Positions 52,171 through 61,016 of a DNA stretch of 64,000 bases are shown here, one piece after another. The stretch's first letter is position 1. Every line of letters starts with the position of its first letter. The notes under the pieces are model-generated. The model made no database searches, was not told the origin of the DNA, and worked only from the letters and a program-made list of their open reading frames with translations. The stretch spans positions 203,596-267,595 of the forward strand of contig CALGIJ010000011.1 of NCBI GenBank assembly GCA_937915545.1. The letters are read 5' to 3'. A program made the position numbers and the translations under genes. The DNA is from an uncultured Desulfobacterales bacterium. Lineage in GTDB: Bacteria > Desulfobacterota > Desulfobulbia > Desulfobulbales > Desulfocapsaceae.

Positions 52171-53082
52171 TCAGACTTCGCGCACGCCTTCGAGCCGCCA
52201 CTGCTGGGTGCCGGTAGGCCTCGCCCAGGTCCACTCCTCACGGAACTTGACCGGAATGGTGGCACTGCCGGAAACGAGCTCGCCACTGCGCTCGTCGACC
52301 GTGTAGTCGAGGAGGTTGGCGGTAAAGAGGACGGTGACAAAATCCTCGTGGCCGTCGCTGCCGGCCTGGGCGATGGCGGTGTCGCGCACGGCGATGGACT
52401 CCAGCTTGTTGATATGGCCCTTGCCACGCAGATCGGCGAGATGGCCTTGGTACTCCCGCGCCAGTTCCTCACCGAGGAGATGGCGGTAGCTATCGAGGTC
52501 ACGCCGCATCCACCCTGCCTGGACCTGGAAGAAGACATCGGTGGCCACCTCGAGGAAGTGGCGCTCGTCAAAGTCCCGGTCGACCTGCTTCAGCTGCGCC
52601 ACGCCGTCGGCTCCGACCATCTCCCCGATTACCGGCGCCGCCGGAGCCTGGGAGAGACCCTGGCCGCCGGGAGAAGCGGAGGCAGCCGATCCCTGACGGG
52701 CATAGGGAGCAGAACCCGCTCTGCTCTCCGCCACCTGCCGCGACCTGGCGAACTTGCGGTAGAGGAAAAACCCGCCCACGGCGAGCAGCAGCAGGGGCAA
52801 AATCCCCATGCCGGAGCCGGCAGCCCCGAACATCGAGCCAAAGAGCATGCCGCCGATGGCCCCACCGAGAAGGCCGCCCATCAGGCCCTTGCCAAAACCG
52901 CCGCCACTGGCAGGCGCCGCCGCCGCACTGCTGGCCGGGGACTTGCTGGGAGTGGAACTGAACGACTTGCCGCCGGATTTGGAGCGGGCGTCGGCAATAT
53001 CGGCGGCAATGCCGCCATCAATAAGGCAAAAGGTCAGCAATAACAGAAAAACAGGTGTACATCTCTTCCACACGGCACGCAT
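52171..53082 (-). CDS. Tim44-like domain protein with N-terminal membrane segments
   Basis: 303 residues. A signal-like helix (PVFLLLLTFCLIDGGIA) is followed by a Ser/Ala/Gly-rich linker, a Gly-rich membrane region (GGLLGGAIGGMLFGSMFG plus GILPLLLLAVGGFFLYRKFA, about 70-113) and a C-terminal Tim44-like domain (about 155-303): FDERHFLEVATDVFFQVQAGW, LDSYRHLLGEELAREYQGHL and the beta-rich end with FREEWTWARP. The family shares the fold of the mitochondrial import protein Tim44 and bacterial MctB-type proteins; it is probably membrane-associated, exact role unknown. Monocistronic. Confidence 0.88.
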   Translation of the reverse strand: MRAVWKRCTPVFLLLLTFCLIDGGIAADIADARSKSGGKSFSSTPSKSPASSAAAAPASGGGFGKGLMGGLLGGAIGGMLFGSMFGAAGSGMGILPLLLLAVGGFFLYRKFARSRQVAESRAGSAPYARQGSAASASPGGQGLSQAPAAPVIGEMVGADGVAQLKQVDRDFDERHFLEVATDVFFQVQAGWMRRDLDSYRHLLGEELAREYQGHLADLRGKGHINKLESIAVRDTAIAQAGSDGHEDFVTVLFTANLLDYTVDERSGELVSGSATIPVKFREEWTWARPTGTQQWRLEGVREV

Positions 53083-53476
53083 ACGTCATGAGCTCCTTGA
53101 TAAAATTTTCACAATGCCTGCTCAGGCATGAAGCACAGAAGGGCACTGACCGCATTCGGCCCAACACCGTCCCCGAAAAGTCCAGCTTCAGCCTGGCGAA
53201 ATTACCACGCTATCGCAAGACTACCCGATGCCGTAACTTTCAACAAATAGAAAATATCCACACGTTCGTTAGATAAAATCGAACGTTCGTCCATACACTC
53301 CGCCGTGAAGCACGAAGGCCGGCAATGGCCGGGCCCCCATGCAACTGGAGGTCGCCACTGCACCCAAGACACCTCTTGAGGGATCGACATGCTTGCCAAC
53401 ACTGCTACCAGCATGCCCCGCCCCACCTCTTGCCGCGCAGAGGGGCGCTTTTATGATTTTGCCATGCTGTCATTGC
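53083..53476. other. Non-coding gap upstream of the envelope cluster
   Basis: No convincing gene. A perfect inverted repeat ATGCCTG-CT-CAGGCAT lies at 53114-53129, close to the Tim44-like start. CGAACGTTCG (near 53280) is a 10-bp palindrome. A CGCCCC/GGGGCG hairpin with TTTT (53419-53453) could be a rightward terminator, although no upstream rightward gene is seen. Confidence 0.4.
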
Positions 53477-53504
53477 TTTACAATACGCGGATTTTTGATA
53501 TCCT
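53477..53504 (+). promoter_or_regulatory. Sigma-70-type promoter for the rightward envelope genes
   Basis: TTTACA (53477-53482), 16 bp, TATCCT (53499-53504), giving a leader of about 170 nt before the first gene at 53681. Confidence 0.55.
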
Positions 53505-53680
53505 ATTAATGAATTGAGGCGGCTCGGGTCGACAGGAGAACCATCCCCGAGGGGGATGGCCAGTCTCGTGCCGCCCCCGCCCGAACATCGGCCGCACCCC
53601 GCCAACAGGCATTGGAGCGCCGGGGAAGCGGTTCATTCTCTGCCATCCCGTCTGGCATGGGAGTGGCGAATGGAGGGGAT

Positions 53681-53998
53681 ATGAAACGAGTATCGATTGC
53701 CTGCCTTGCAGCGGCGCTGTCCCTGGCCGCCATCGTTCCACACAGCACCCTGGCCGCCGAACAGGCTCCCCTGCTGCCCGAGAGCCTGGCGGCGAGGGCC
53801 GAAATGGCATCGAATCAGAAGACCTTGACGGTACTCATCAAGGAAGATGATGAGGAGAAAGCGGTGGCCGCCCTCAACCAATCCAACGAAGAGTACGGCA
53901 AGAAGGGTTGGACCGTACTCAGCATCCTCACCTACAACGACGGTGGCGACTTCGAGGGATTTTTCGTCACCTACCAAAAAAGTCTGGTAATCGAATAG
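53681..53998 (+). CDS. Small exported protein of unknown function
   Basis: 105 residues with a clear signal peptide (VSIACLAAALSLAAIVPHSTLAA, cleavage near residue 26). GGAGGGG precedes the ATG at 53681. The mature part has a short alpha/beta pattern: TLTVLIKEDDEEKAVAALNQ, EEYGKKGWTVLSILTY and EGFFVTYQKSLV. This resembles the small periplasmic domains in which a strand, helix and two strands repeat, but no family is recognised. It leads a run of exported proteins (53681-57493) and may be cotranscribed with them. Confidence 0.7.
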   Translation: MKRVSIACLAAALSLAAIVPHSTLAAEQAPLLPESLAARAEMASNQKTLTVLIKEDDEEKAVAALNQSNEEYGKKGWTVLSILTYNDGGDFEGFFVTYQKSLVIE

Positions 53999-54095
53999 TC
54001 TCCCCTCTCAAGTGGTCTTATCTTCTCAACCTGAAGGAACGGGAGCTCAACGTAATATGACCGCGACCATAAGCGGCAGCATAGAGGAACAGCCC

Positions 54096-54773
54096 ATGTC
54101 TAGACTGATCTCACGTTGGATGATTGTGGCGATAGCGTTGGTTATTCTGAACGGCTGCGCGACGCCGAACCTCGTTGAAATACGAAGCAATCCACCGGGA
54201 GCGACCGTCTCCATAGATGGCCAGAAGAGCCAGCAGGTGACGCCTTTCTCCCGAGAGTTCGATTTCATGCAGAAGAGTCAATACAACCTGATGTTCTCCA
54301 AGGAGGGTCACTTCGAGCAGGAACTGGTTCTCAACAGCACAACGCCCAATATCGACAAGGGCGTAATCAGTGTCGACCTCAGCCCCAGCCCGCTGTGGGC
54401 AGCCACCCGCCCCTCTCCCGCCACCAACACCTGGGTGCAGATTCCCGTTGGCGCCAACCTCGACGCCAAGTCGGCATGGCAGATCATGATCGACGCCGCC
54501 ATCAAGCGCTCCTCCAACATCAAGGAGCTCAACTACGAGTCAGGTTACCTGCAGACCAAGCACACGGTAAGAAAGTTCGAGACCAAGAATGGAGAGTTCC
54601 TCTTGCGCTGCCAGCTCATCGCCACCATGGTTTCCTCCGAGCCGCTCATCTACCGCATCAAGGATGTCGCCGAGTGGTCGGCGAACGGTGTGCAGTGGCA
54701 TCCATACAACAGGATTTTCATTGAGCATGCCGAGATGATCACCGAGATCGAAGACCGGCTGCGCAATAATTGA
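54096..54773 (+). CDS. Lipoprotein with a PEGA-like N-terminal module
   Basis: 225 residues. The lipobox ILNGCATP (Cys near 20) follows a hydrophobic leader. Residues 25-90 look like a PEGA domain: VEIRSNPPGATVSIDGQKSQ and YNLMFSKEGHFEQELVL, small beta modules common in surface proteins. The C-terminal half (about 110-225) is unassigned: LDAKSAWQIMIDAAIKRSSN, YLQTKHTVRKFETKNGEFLL. The ATG at 54096 is chosen because GAGG lies eight bases upstream and the signal starts there. Next gene 100 bp downstream. Confidence 0.78.
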   Translation: MSRLISRWMIVAIALVILNGCATPNLVEIRSNPPGATVSIDGQKSQQVTPFSREFDFMQKSQYNLMFSKEGHFEQELVLNSTTPNIDKGVISVDLSPSPLWAATRPSPATNTWVQIPVGANLDAKSAWQIMIDAAIKRSSNIKELNYESGYLQTKHTVRKFETKNGEFLLRCQLIATMVSSEPLIYRIKDVAEWSANGVQWHPYNRIFIEHAEMITEIEDRLRNN

Positions 54774-54874
54774 TCACGGCTCATGGCGCCGCTTTCGCTC
54801 TCCGCCCGAAGCGGAGAAGGCAGGGATATATGCCTGGCTAGAATCGGGGCGCATGCCACAGGAGAGGATGTACC

Positions 54875-56677
54875 ATGGGAGCTATGCGACTGTTGTCAGC
54901 GGTTCTGCTGGTTCTTGCCCTGCTGCTGCACAATGACGCGGTAGCGAGCTTCAAGAAGACGAAGATCGCCGTACTCGACTTCGAGCAACGCGGTGAAAGC
55001 GGCAAGAACAAGGATATGGGCGGTATCGTCGCCGAATGGTTTACCACCGCCATGGTCAAAGACGGCCGTTTCGAGGTGGTCGAACGCGCCCTGCTGAAGA
55101 AGATCATCGAGGAACAGAAGCTCGGCATGTCGGGCCTTATCGACCAGAACAGCACCGCCCAGTTGGGCAAGATCCTTGGCGTCAAGACCATCATCTCCGG
55201 CTCGGTCATGCTCCTCCAGGACCATGTCGAAGTCAACGCCCGCATCATCAACGTCAATACCGGCTCAATCGTCGCCGCGGAGAACCTGCGCAGCGAGTCC
55301 TCGGGCAACCTTAAAGAAGCCATTGAGCGCCTCACCGCCAAGATCGTTAAAAACTTCCCCCTTACCGGATATATCGTCAAAAAACGCGATGACACCGTGC
55401 TCATCGACCTGGGAACCAGCTCCGGACTGCAGCCGGGAATGGAATTCATTGTCTTCAAGGAAGGCGAAGCGATCAAACACCCGAAAACCGGGGAAGTGCT
55501 CGACGTCGAGCAGATCCGCACCGGCAGGATCAAGATCGTCGACATCGCCCTCAACACTGCCACCGGGGAGATCATCGAGCAAGAGCCGAAGCAGGAAATC
55601 CGCTATGGCCAGCTGGTGCAGAGTCTGCGCGGAACAGAACCCGTGACGGAGGAACCACCGGCCGAAACTGCGAAGGCCGCCCCTCCCAGTCCCCATGAAA
55701 CTTCCGCCAAAGCAACCGCGTCCACCCCTCCCCCCACAGCAGAGGCTGAGCGGAAGGCCACGTCCAGCAGCCAGGGCGCCCCGGAGGCCGGCTACAAGCG
55801 CAGCGAATTCCCCCCGGGACAGCGTGACCAACTCGCCTCCGGCGGGCAGGGCCCGGCGCTGCTCCCCCTGCCCACCGGCACCTTCATGATGGGAAGTGAG
55901 CGTTTCTCGGAAAAGCCGCCGCATTTCGTCAAGATCGAGCACCCTGTCCATATGACTGTCACTGAAATCACCTTCGAAGAGTACGAGAAGTTTTCTCTTG
56001 AAACCGGCAGCCCCGTGCCCGACGATAATGGCTGGGGCAGAAAGGACCGGCCGGTGATCAACGTCAGCTGGCATGACGCCCAGGCCTACGCCCGCTGGCT
56101 GAGCAAGCAGACTGGGGTCACCTACCGGCTGCCCAGCGAGTCGGAATGGGAATGGGCCTGCGGGGGCGGTACCGGGACCCTTTACCCCTGGGGCAACGGC
56201 TTCAAACCTGGCATGGCCAACTGCCGCAGCTGCCAGCCGGGAGCCGAGACGAAGCAAACCATGCCGACGAGAAGCTATCCTGCCAACGGCTCGGGCTTCC
56301 ACGATATGGCCGGTAACGTCTGGGAATGGGTGGAAGATTGCTGGGTCGACCACTACCGCGACGCTTCACAAGATCAATCGCCACGAAAGGTCAGCGGCAA
56401 ATGCAGCAACTTCGCCATTCGCGGCGGCGGCTGGAACTCGCCGGACAAACAGCTGAGCACCACATCGCGGCTGGGCATTCTCGGTGACACACGCAGCAAC
56501 TATATCGGCTTTCGACTGGTCAAGGACCCACACACGCCGCTTCGTGCCGACGAGCCTGCGACACAGCTCCTGCCGACTACGGCTCCGCCAATGGTCGCTG
56601 CGCCGGCACCACCACCTCAAAAGGAGGAACCGAAACCCAAACCAACCCTGCCATCCCCCTCCGAATCACAGAGGTAA
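54875..56677 (+). CDS. CsgG-like N-terminal domain fused to a formylglycine-generating-enzyme-type (FGE-sulfatase) domain
   Basis: 600 residues. After a signal peptide (LLSAVLLVLALLLHNDAVA) comes a CsgG-like domain (about 28-160): KIAVLDFEQRGESGKNKDMG, FEVVERALLKKIIEEQKLG, KTIISGSVMLLQDHVEVNA, RIINVNTGSIV. A beta-rich middle (about 165-245) and a Pro/Ala linker follow. The FGE-fold domain (about 335-555) shows GTFMMGSE, VTEITFEEYEKF, VSWHDAQAYARWL, YRLPSESEWEWAC, DMAGNVWEWVEDCW and FAIRGGGWNS to IGFRLVKD. The Cys pair of true FGE near the RGGSW motif is absent, so sulfatase activation is unlikely. The C-terminal tail is Pro-rich. Likely periplasmic or outer-membrane assembly role. Confidence 0.88.
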   Translation: MGAMRLLSAVLLVLALLLHNDAVASFKKTKIAVLDFEQRGESGKNKDMGGIVAEWFTTAMVKDGRFEVVERALLKKIIEEQKLGMSGLIDQNSTAQLGKILGVKTIISGSVMLLQDHVEVNARIINVNTGSIVAAENLRSESSGNLKEAIERLTAKIVKNFPLTGYIVKKRDDTVLIDLGTSSGLQPGMEFIVFKEGEAIKHPKTGEVLDVEQIRTGRIKIVDIALNTATGEIIEQEPKQEIRYGQLVQSLRGTEPVTEEPPAETAKAAPPSPHETSAKATASTPPPTAEAERKATSSSQGAPEAGYKRSEFPPGQRDQLASGGQGPALLPLPTGTFMMGSERFSEKPPHFVKIEHPVHMTVTEITFEEYEKFSLETGSPVPDDNGWGRKDRPVINVSWHDAQAYARWLSKQTGVTYRLPSESEWEWACGGGTGTLYPWGNGFKPGMANCRSCQPGAETKQTMPTRSYPANGSGFHDMAGNVWEWVEDCWVDHYRDASQDQSPRKVSGKCSNFAIRGGGWNSPDKQLSTTSRLGILGDTRSNYIGFRLVKDPHTPLRADEPATQLLPTTAPPMVAAPAPPPQKEEPKPKPTLPSPSESQR

Positions 56678-56758
56678 GCCTCTCGACCATAGTTGTCGCC
56701 TTCAGCCGACATCGGCCATACAGGACGGAGTCCCTTTCCCTTTCTCCAGGTGAACGTC

Positions 56759-57493
56759 GTGAAACAGCTCCTCGCAACCCTCCTCATTGTCATTCCAATG
56801 TTTCTCGGCATGGACAGCGTTTACGCCGGAAACCTCTCGCTCATCGAAAAACGCCTGCTCGAACTCGACCGGCTCAACAAGGACGTCGTGGAGAAGACCG
56901 GACCCATTCCCGAGAACGGATCGGTCTCTCTCGAAGCCAAGATCGGCCCAGGTGCCGCTGACACCAAGGGTGGCATCAACGGCAGAAAGATAGAATTTTC
57001 CAAGAACTCGGTGGTTTCCATCGACCAAAAGACGCCATTCACCGTACAGATCAGTGCCAGTCGCTCGCAGCAGCAGTGTTTCCGTGTGGCGGCGATGCTG
57101 CGCCGCGCTGGCTATCCGGCCTTTACCGGCGCCATCATCATCAAAGACCAGGGGCTCTGGCACCGCATCTTCGTCGGTTCCTTTCTTTCCTCAGAAGAGG
57201 CGGAAAAGGTGCGCGATTCGCTGCAGAAGGACGAGATCGACGACACCCTGGTGCGCAAAATGCCCTACGCTATCCAGGTAGGCCAGGAAGGCAACCTGGA
57301 TAGCCATAAATCCCTTCGTGAAAAGCTGCTCGCTCTGCAGTATATGCCTTATACCAGCTATGTGCGCGACACCGCGAACAACGCCGCCAAGGTGCGGCTG
57401 CTGCTTGGCGCCTTCGAGAGCAAGGAGGAATGCTCCACCCTGCTCAACACCCTGCGTGGCAAGGGCATCGAGGCCCGTGCCGTGCTCAGGTAG
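56759..57493 (+). CDS. Exported SPOR-domain protein
   Basis: 244 residues from a GTG at 56759 (CAGGTG eight bases upstream). A signal peptide (LLATLLIVIPMFLGMDSVYA) is followed by a 70-residue linker and two SPOR-like modules: PFTVQISASRSQQQCFRVAA to GLWHRIFVGSFLSSEEAEKV (about 98-160), and MPYAIQVG to VRLLLGAFESKEECSTLL (about 175-235). SPOR domains bind glycan strands of peptidoglycan lacking stem peptides, often at division sites. Here the protein may anchor the envelope machinery of this cluster to the wall. Position 80 bp after the CsgG/FGE gene suggests cotranscription. Confidence 0.88.
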   Translation: MKQLLATLLIVIPMFLGMDSVYAGNLSLIEKRLLELDRLNKDVVEKTGPIPENGSVSLEAKIGPGAADTKGGINGRKIEFSKNSVVSIDQKTPFTVQISASRSQQQCFRVAAMLRRAGYPAFTGAIIIKDQGLWHRIFVGSFLSSEEAEKVRDSLQKDEIDDTLVRKMPYAIQVGQEGNLDSHKSLREKLLALQYMPYTSYVRDTANNAAKVRLLLGAFESKEECSTLLNTLRGKGIEARAVLR

Positions 57494-57540
57494 GTTGCTT
57501 GCTCCGCGGCGGCCGGGTTGGGCGAATAACTGAGGAAAGC

Positions 57541-57570
57541 TTGACATCAGCCCAAAAGGAATGATACTCT
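57541..57570 (+). promoter_or_regulatory. Sigma-70-type promoter
   Basis: TTGACA (57541-57546), 18 bp, TACTCT (57565-57570), with a leader of about 155 nt to the gene at 57732. Confidence 0.5.
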
Positions 57571-57731
57571 TTTTTCAAGAAGAAAGGCTGAGAAACAGTG
57601 TCGTTTCAAGCAAATGGTGGCCAGGATGACTGTCTGGCGGCCAGGCCCGGTAAAGTGCCGCGGCGGTGAGGGCGGGCCTGGCCGGATGAGAAGAGAGTCG
57701 ACAATCACCTTTTTAGGGAGGCACGCTTCCT

Positions 57732-58166
57732 ATGAGATCTCCAGGTATCGCGGTTGCGGCAATTCTCCTGGCAGCGGTCACGCTCTTTCTTCCCGGATCC
57801 ACCGATGCCAGGCAGAACAACGCCTCCCCCAAACATGCTTCATCCAAGTCGCAGGAAGGAAATCTGCCCTCCAGCAGCTATAAGCAACAGCTCATCCTCG
57901 TCGAAGATCTCGCCGCCGATGTCAACACCGACAGTGGCACCATCACCGTTACTGCCAAAATAACCAACGTCTCCAGGGCATTCATCAAGGGTTACGCCAC
58001 CGTTCACCTCCTCTCGGAGGAAGGCAAGCCACTGCTCTCCTACGAAGAGGATCTCAATGGGGGAGAGATGTTCGCCCATGGAACCTCGGTCGACCTCGAA
58101 CTGACGGCAAAAGTTCGAGATATAAGCAAGATAGCCTCGATTACCGTCGACTTCACCCAGACTTGA
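57732..58166 (+). CDS. Small exported protein, beta-sandwich (FxLYD-like)
   Basis: 144 residues, signal peptide (AVAAILLAAVTLFLPGSTDA). The mature domain has VEDLAADVNTDSGTITVTAK, ITNVSRAFIKGYATVHLLSE and GTSVDLELTAKVRDISKIAS, the pattern of small immunoglobulin-like domains of the FxLYD/DUF3426 type that compare intrinsic conserved hydrophobics with 'interaction with neighbours'. Function unknown. It has its own promoter candidate and is convergent with the protease gene across a 260-bp gap without visible features. Confidence 0.7.
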   Translation: MRSPGIAVAAILLAAVTLFLPGSTDARQNNASPKHASSKSQEGNLPSSSYKQQLILVEDLAADVNTDSGTITVTAKITNVSRAFIKGYATVHLLSEEGKPLLSYEEDLNGGEMFAHGTSVDLELTAKVRDISKIASITVDFTQT

Positions 58167-58425
58167 GAGAGTATCGGCACAGTCTGCCCGGCCCGGCGCT
58201 TCACAACCTGACCCGGAAATAGGGTGTTACAGGCGCTTACTCTTCCACAGCAAGACCTGCGCCCATCTCGGCATGCCAGCGCACTCCGCTTTCCCTCATG
58301 GAGGTGGCGGAGCAGTGCTGTTCCTCGTCCTCACCCTGGCCCGGCGCTCCAGCGACTTCAGCCAGAGCGCAATGTCTTTTGCCAATGGTGAAAAACGACC
58401 GATGGCGTTGCTCTCTCGGCGGCCT

Positions 58426-59883
58426 TCAACGGCGATTGCTCGCCGCGGCGATGGAAAACTTCTTGACGATCCGCTCCGTGCTCGCAATCAGATCGTTGCG
58501 GTCGAAAATGATCTTCGTGCCTCTGCTGACGACGATCTCCACATACGGAGAACGCCCCTTGTCGATCAGGTCGATGAGATGGTCGAAGTTCCGCACCGCT
58601 ACCCCATCGACCTGACGTACCACATTATCCCCTAACTCGTGATAGCCGGCGTTGACCTTGTCGGCCAGTACCTCGGAAAGGATGACAATCTCCCGGCCGG
58701 AAACGTCCAGCTCGCCGTTGACCGAAAAATTCGTCAGTTCCACCGGGGCATGTTGTGCCCAGGCGCCACCGCCGAACTCGTAGAGATAGTTCATGGTAAG
58801 TGGCTGAAAAACCAGCCCCCCGACAATGTAATACTCCGGTTTCTGCTGAAACTCCAGTGGCACCAGCCGTACCCTGCCCACCGCCCCGGTCAGCGGGACA
58901 CGCACCGCGACCGTCCTCCCCTGACGCTTGACGGACAGGTCGAGGTCCTCGCCGAGTTGCTTGTTCTGGTAGAGGTATCCGAAGTAAGTCCGCATGTTGT
59001 CGCCGAAGACGATGGTCCCGTCATAAGCCACCGCCTCGCCCTCGACAGAGAGGATGACATCCTCACTCTGCAGGAGGCCTTCTGCAGGTGAGCCCGGCAG
59101 GACCTTGTTGACCAGTGCTCCATCCTCGCCAGGCTGGAGGCGAAAATAGCGGCGCAGATAAGGACTTTCCAATTTCTGCATGGTCAGGGCGAGATCGGGC
59201 ACCCCCGCGATGGCGCCGTCCCGGGCATCACGAAGGAATTGCTTTATAGTCGGCGCGGGGATCATATAGCCGATGTTCTCGTAGGTGAAATTCATTCCCT
59301 GGAAGGCGATACCGGCGATCTCATTCTCATAGACTACCGGCCCTCCGGAATTGCCGGAATTGATGGACGCATCCATCTGGCAGGCAAGGAGATAGGCGCC
59401 ACTGTAGGCGTAGGTGATGTGTTCGATACGAGAGACGACCCCTTCGGTGATCGACAGCTTGTCACCGCCATCGGGAAAGCCATAAACGGCGACTTTATCC
59501 CGCACCTTGGGCAAGTCGCCAAAAGGCAGCGCCTCGATGCCGGAGAAAAACTGCGGGTCATCGACCTTGAGCAGGGCGAGGTCGCTGGCATGGCCGAAGA
59601 ACTCTACTTCTGCCGGGTATTTCTCCGTCTTTCCGGCCTTCTGCACGTGAATGAAAACGCTGTGCGCAACGACATGGGCATTGGTGAGAATCCTGTTGCC
59701 GGCAACGATGACCCCGCTGCCGTTCACCGAACTATGGCCAAGATTCTGCCACGGCTGGTGGTAGCTGGGTGGATTGCGAACCGCCTGGATTTTGACCACC
59801 ACCTCGGTGGGGCCGGCATACATCAGGGAAGGAAGAGAAAGAGCGGCGACAAGAAGCGCCAGGAGAAACGCCTGCCGCTTCAC
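58426..59883 (-). CDS. Exported trypsin-like serine protease with PDZ domains
   Basis: 485 residues starting at GTG 59883, five bases after the preceding stop. A signal peptide (LLALLVAALSLPSLMYAG) leads into a DegP-type chymotrypsin fold: His in ILTNAHVVA near 71, Asp in ASDLALLKVDD near 103 and Ser in SINSGNSGGPVV near 178. PDZ-like regions follow (about 245-330: LVNKVLPGSPAEGLLQSEDV; about 390-470: DKVNAGYHELGDNVVRQVDG). It resembles plant-type Deg proteases with a degenerate second PDZ. Likely periplasmic quality control or processing of the secreted proteins of this cluster. Confidence 0.92.
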   Translation of the reverse strand: MKRQAFLLALLVAALSLPSLMYAGPTEVVVKIQAVRNPPSYHQPWQNLGHSSVNGSGVIVAGNRILTNAHVVAHSVFIHVQKAGKTEKYPAEVEFFGHASDLALLKVDDPQFFSGIEALPFGDLPKVRDKVAVYGFPDGGDKLSITEGVVSRIEHITYAYSGAYLLACQMDASINSGNSGGPVVYENEIAGIAFQGMNFTYENIGYMIPAPTIKQFLRDARDGAIAGVPDLALTMQKLESPYLRRYFRLQPGEDGALVNKVLPGSPAEGLLQSEDVILSVEGEAVAYDGTIVFGDNMRTYFGYLYQNKQLGEDLDLSVKRQGRTVAVRVPLTGAVGRVRLVPLEFQQKPEYYIVGGLVFQPLTMNYLYEFGGGAWAQHAPVELTNFSVNGELDVSGREIVILSEVLADKVNAGYHELGDNVVRQVDGVAVRNFDHLIDLIDKGRSPYVEIVVSRGTKIIFDRNDLIASTERIVKKFSIAAASNRR

Positions 59884-59887
59884 CTGG

Positions 59888-60631
59888 CTACTCGTCGGGA
59901 GAGCACTCGCTGGCGTCTTCGCTGACCACCTCGACGTGTTTCGGTTGGCCGCGGTAGGTAACGGTGCTGGCAGCCTCCGTCTTGCCAGCGAGCGACCGGG
60001 TAGCGGTCAGTCGTGCCGTGGCGGCATCGCTGGCCTTGATCTGCACCGTCTCGGCAACCAGCTCGTAGGCATCGAGTTCGCTGCTCTCGGTCACCGTCAC
60101 CTGCAGCTTGCCCGTCTGCCCATTGGCGGTCATGGTGCTGGCGCCGCCGAGACGAATGTCCAGCTGACCACCCTTGCCATTCCTCGCGCAGGACAGCGCC
60201 AGCTCGCTGCTGCCATCGGCGGCGATGGCGCGCAGCGTCGGCAGACTGATATCGGCGACAAAAGAATTACTGGTACAGTATGAACCTGTCGAGCCGAGGC
60301 GGAAAGTACCGTTCTTCACCTCGGCGACGATCAGTTTATGAAGGTTGTCGTCGGCGGTGATGGCCACTGCCTCTTTGCTGCCACAGGTAACATTTACGGT
60401 GAACACCCCTTCAACCGCGATGCGCTCGAAGGCACTAACGGGGTATTGCCGTGTCGTCAGCTTGTTGTTCCCCTGCAGGCAATCGCCACCGACAATTTTC
60501 CCGGTGTTCACGGTGTTGTTGACTCCTATGTTGATCTCCGTGGCACCGGTGAGCAGGATACAGGCCAGCAGAGAAACGACGACCGCCAGCAGGGAGGACG
60601 GCAGCCGTCGTGTGCCGCTATTGGATGGCAT
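59888..60631 (-). CDS. Exported GIN-domain (DUF2807) protein
   Basis: About 247 residues. A signal peptide (LLAVVVSLLACILLTGATEI) is followed by a parallel beta-helix-like DUF2807/GIN domain, also called head GIN domain of a putative autotransporter adhesin: FERIAVEGVFTVNVTCG, AVAITADDNLHKLIVAEV, DISLPTLRAIAADGSSELAL, DIRLGGASTMTANGQTGKLQ. Start may be ATG 60631 or GTG 60652; either overlaps the upstream gene's stop at 60618. The domain is widespread in envelope proteins without defined activity; a role in surface structure is plausible. Confidence 0.82.
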   Translation of the reverse strand: MPSNSGTRRLPSSLLAVVVSLLACILLTGATEINIGVNNTVNTGKIVGGDCLQGNNKLTTRQYPVSAFERIAVEGVFTVNVTCGSKEAVAITADDNLHKLIVAEVKNGTFRLGSTGSYCTSNSFVADISLPTLRAIAADGSSELALSCARNGKGGQLDIRLGGASTMTANGQTGKLQVTVTESSELDAYELVAETVQIKASDAATARLTATRSLAGKTEAASTVTYRGQPKHVEVVSEDASECSPDE

Positions 60632-60935
60632 TGAAGGGCTTTTTGAGATCACTTTTCACCAGCTCGCTCTTGGGAACATCCCCATAGGTGCGAATATAGG
60701 CGGTTCTCGTCTCACCGGAGACGGTGTCGAGAACGAAGGCACCGACGATGCCGCTCTTGGCGTCAATCTGTGTCGCCCACGAGGATATGGCATACCTGCC
60801 GAAGTTGAGGGTAGTGTTGTTATTGTTGATATAATCGGTGGCAGCCCCCATGAGCAGGCTTGCCACGGCCAGTGAGAGGGCTCCGAGGGAAAAGAAGAGC
60901 AACCTCTCTTTGACGTTCTTTTTCGAGTTTTCCAT
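60618..60935 (-). CDS. Small membrane-anchored protein of unknown function
   Basis: 105 residues. One TM segment near the N-terminus (LLFFSLGALSLAVASLLMGAA, about 12-32), then a periplasmic domain with NNNNTTLNFGRYAISSWATQ, GIVGAFVLDTVSGETRTAYI and GDVPKSELVKSDLKKPFNAI. No family recognised; the central GAFVLDTVSGETR resembles short beta-hairpin modules of unknown role. Its 3' end overlaps the GIN-domain gene by at least 14 bp, so the two are coupled. Confidence 0.65.
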   Translation of the reverse strand: MENSKKNVKERLLFFSLGALSLAVASLLMGAATDYINNNNTTLNFGRYAISSWATQIDAKSGIVGAFVLDTVSGETRTAYIRTYGDVPKSELVKSDLKKPFNAIQ

Positions 60936-61016
60936 AGCTGTCTCAGCCTCGCAGAGGACACCGGGCCGGGGAACAACGACCTCCCCGCCCGGAATCTGAT
61001 GCCCCTGACCCTTAGG

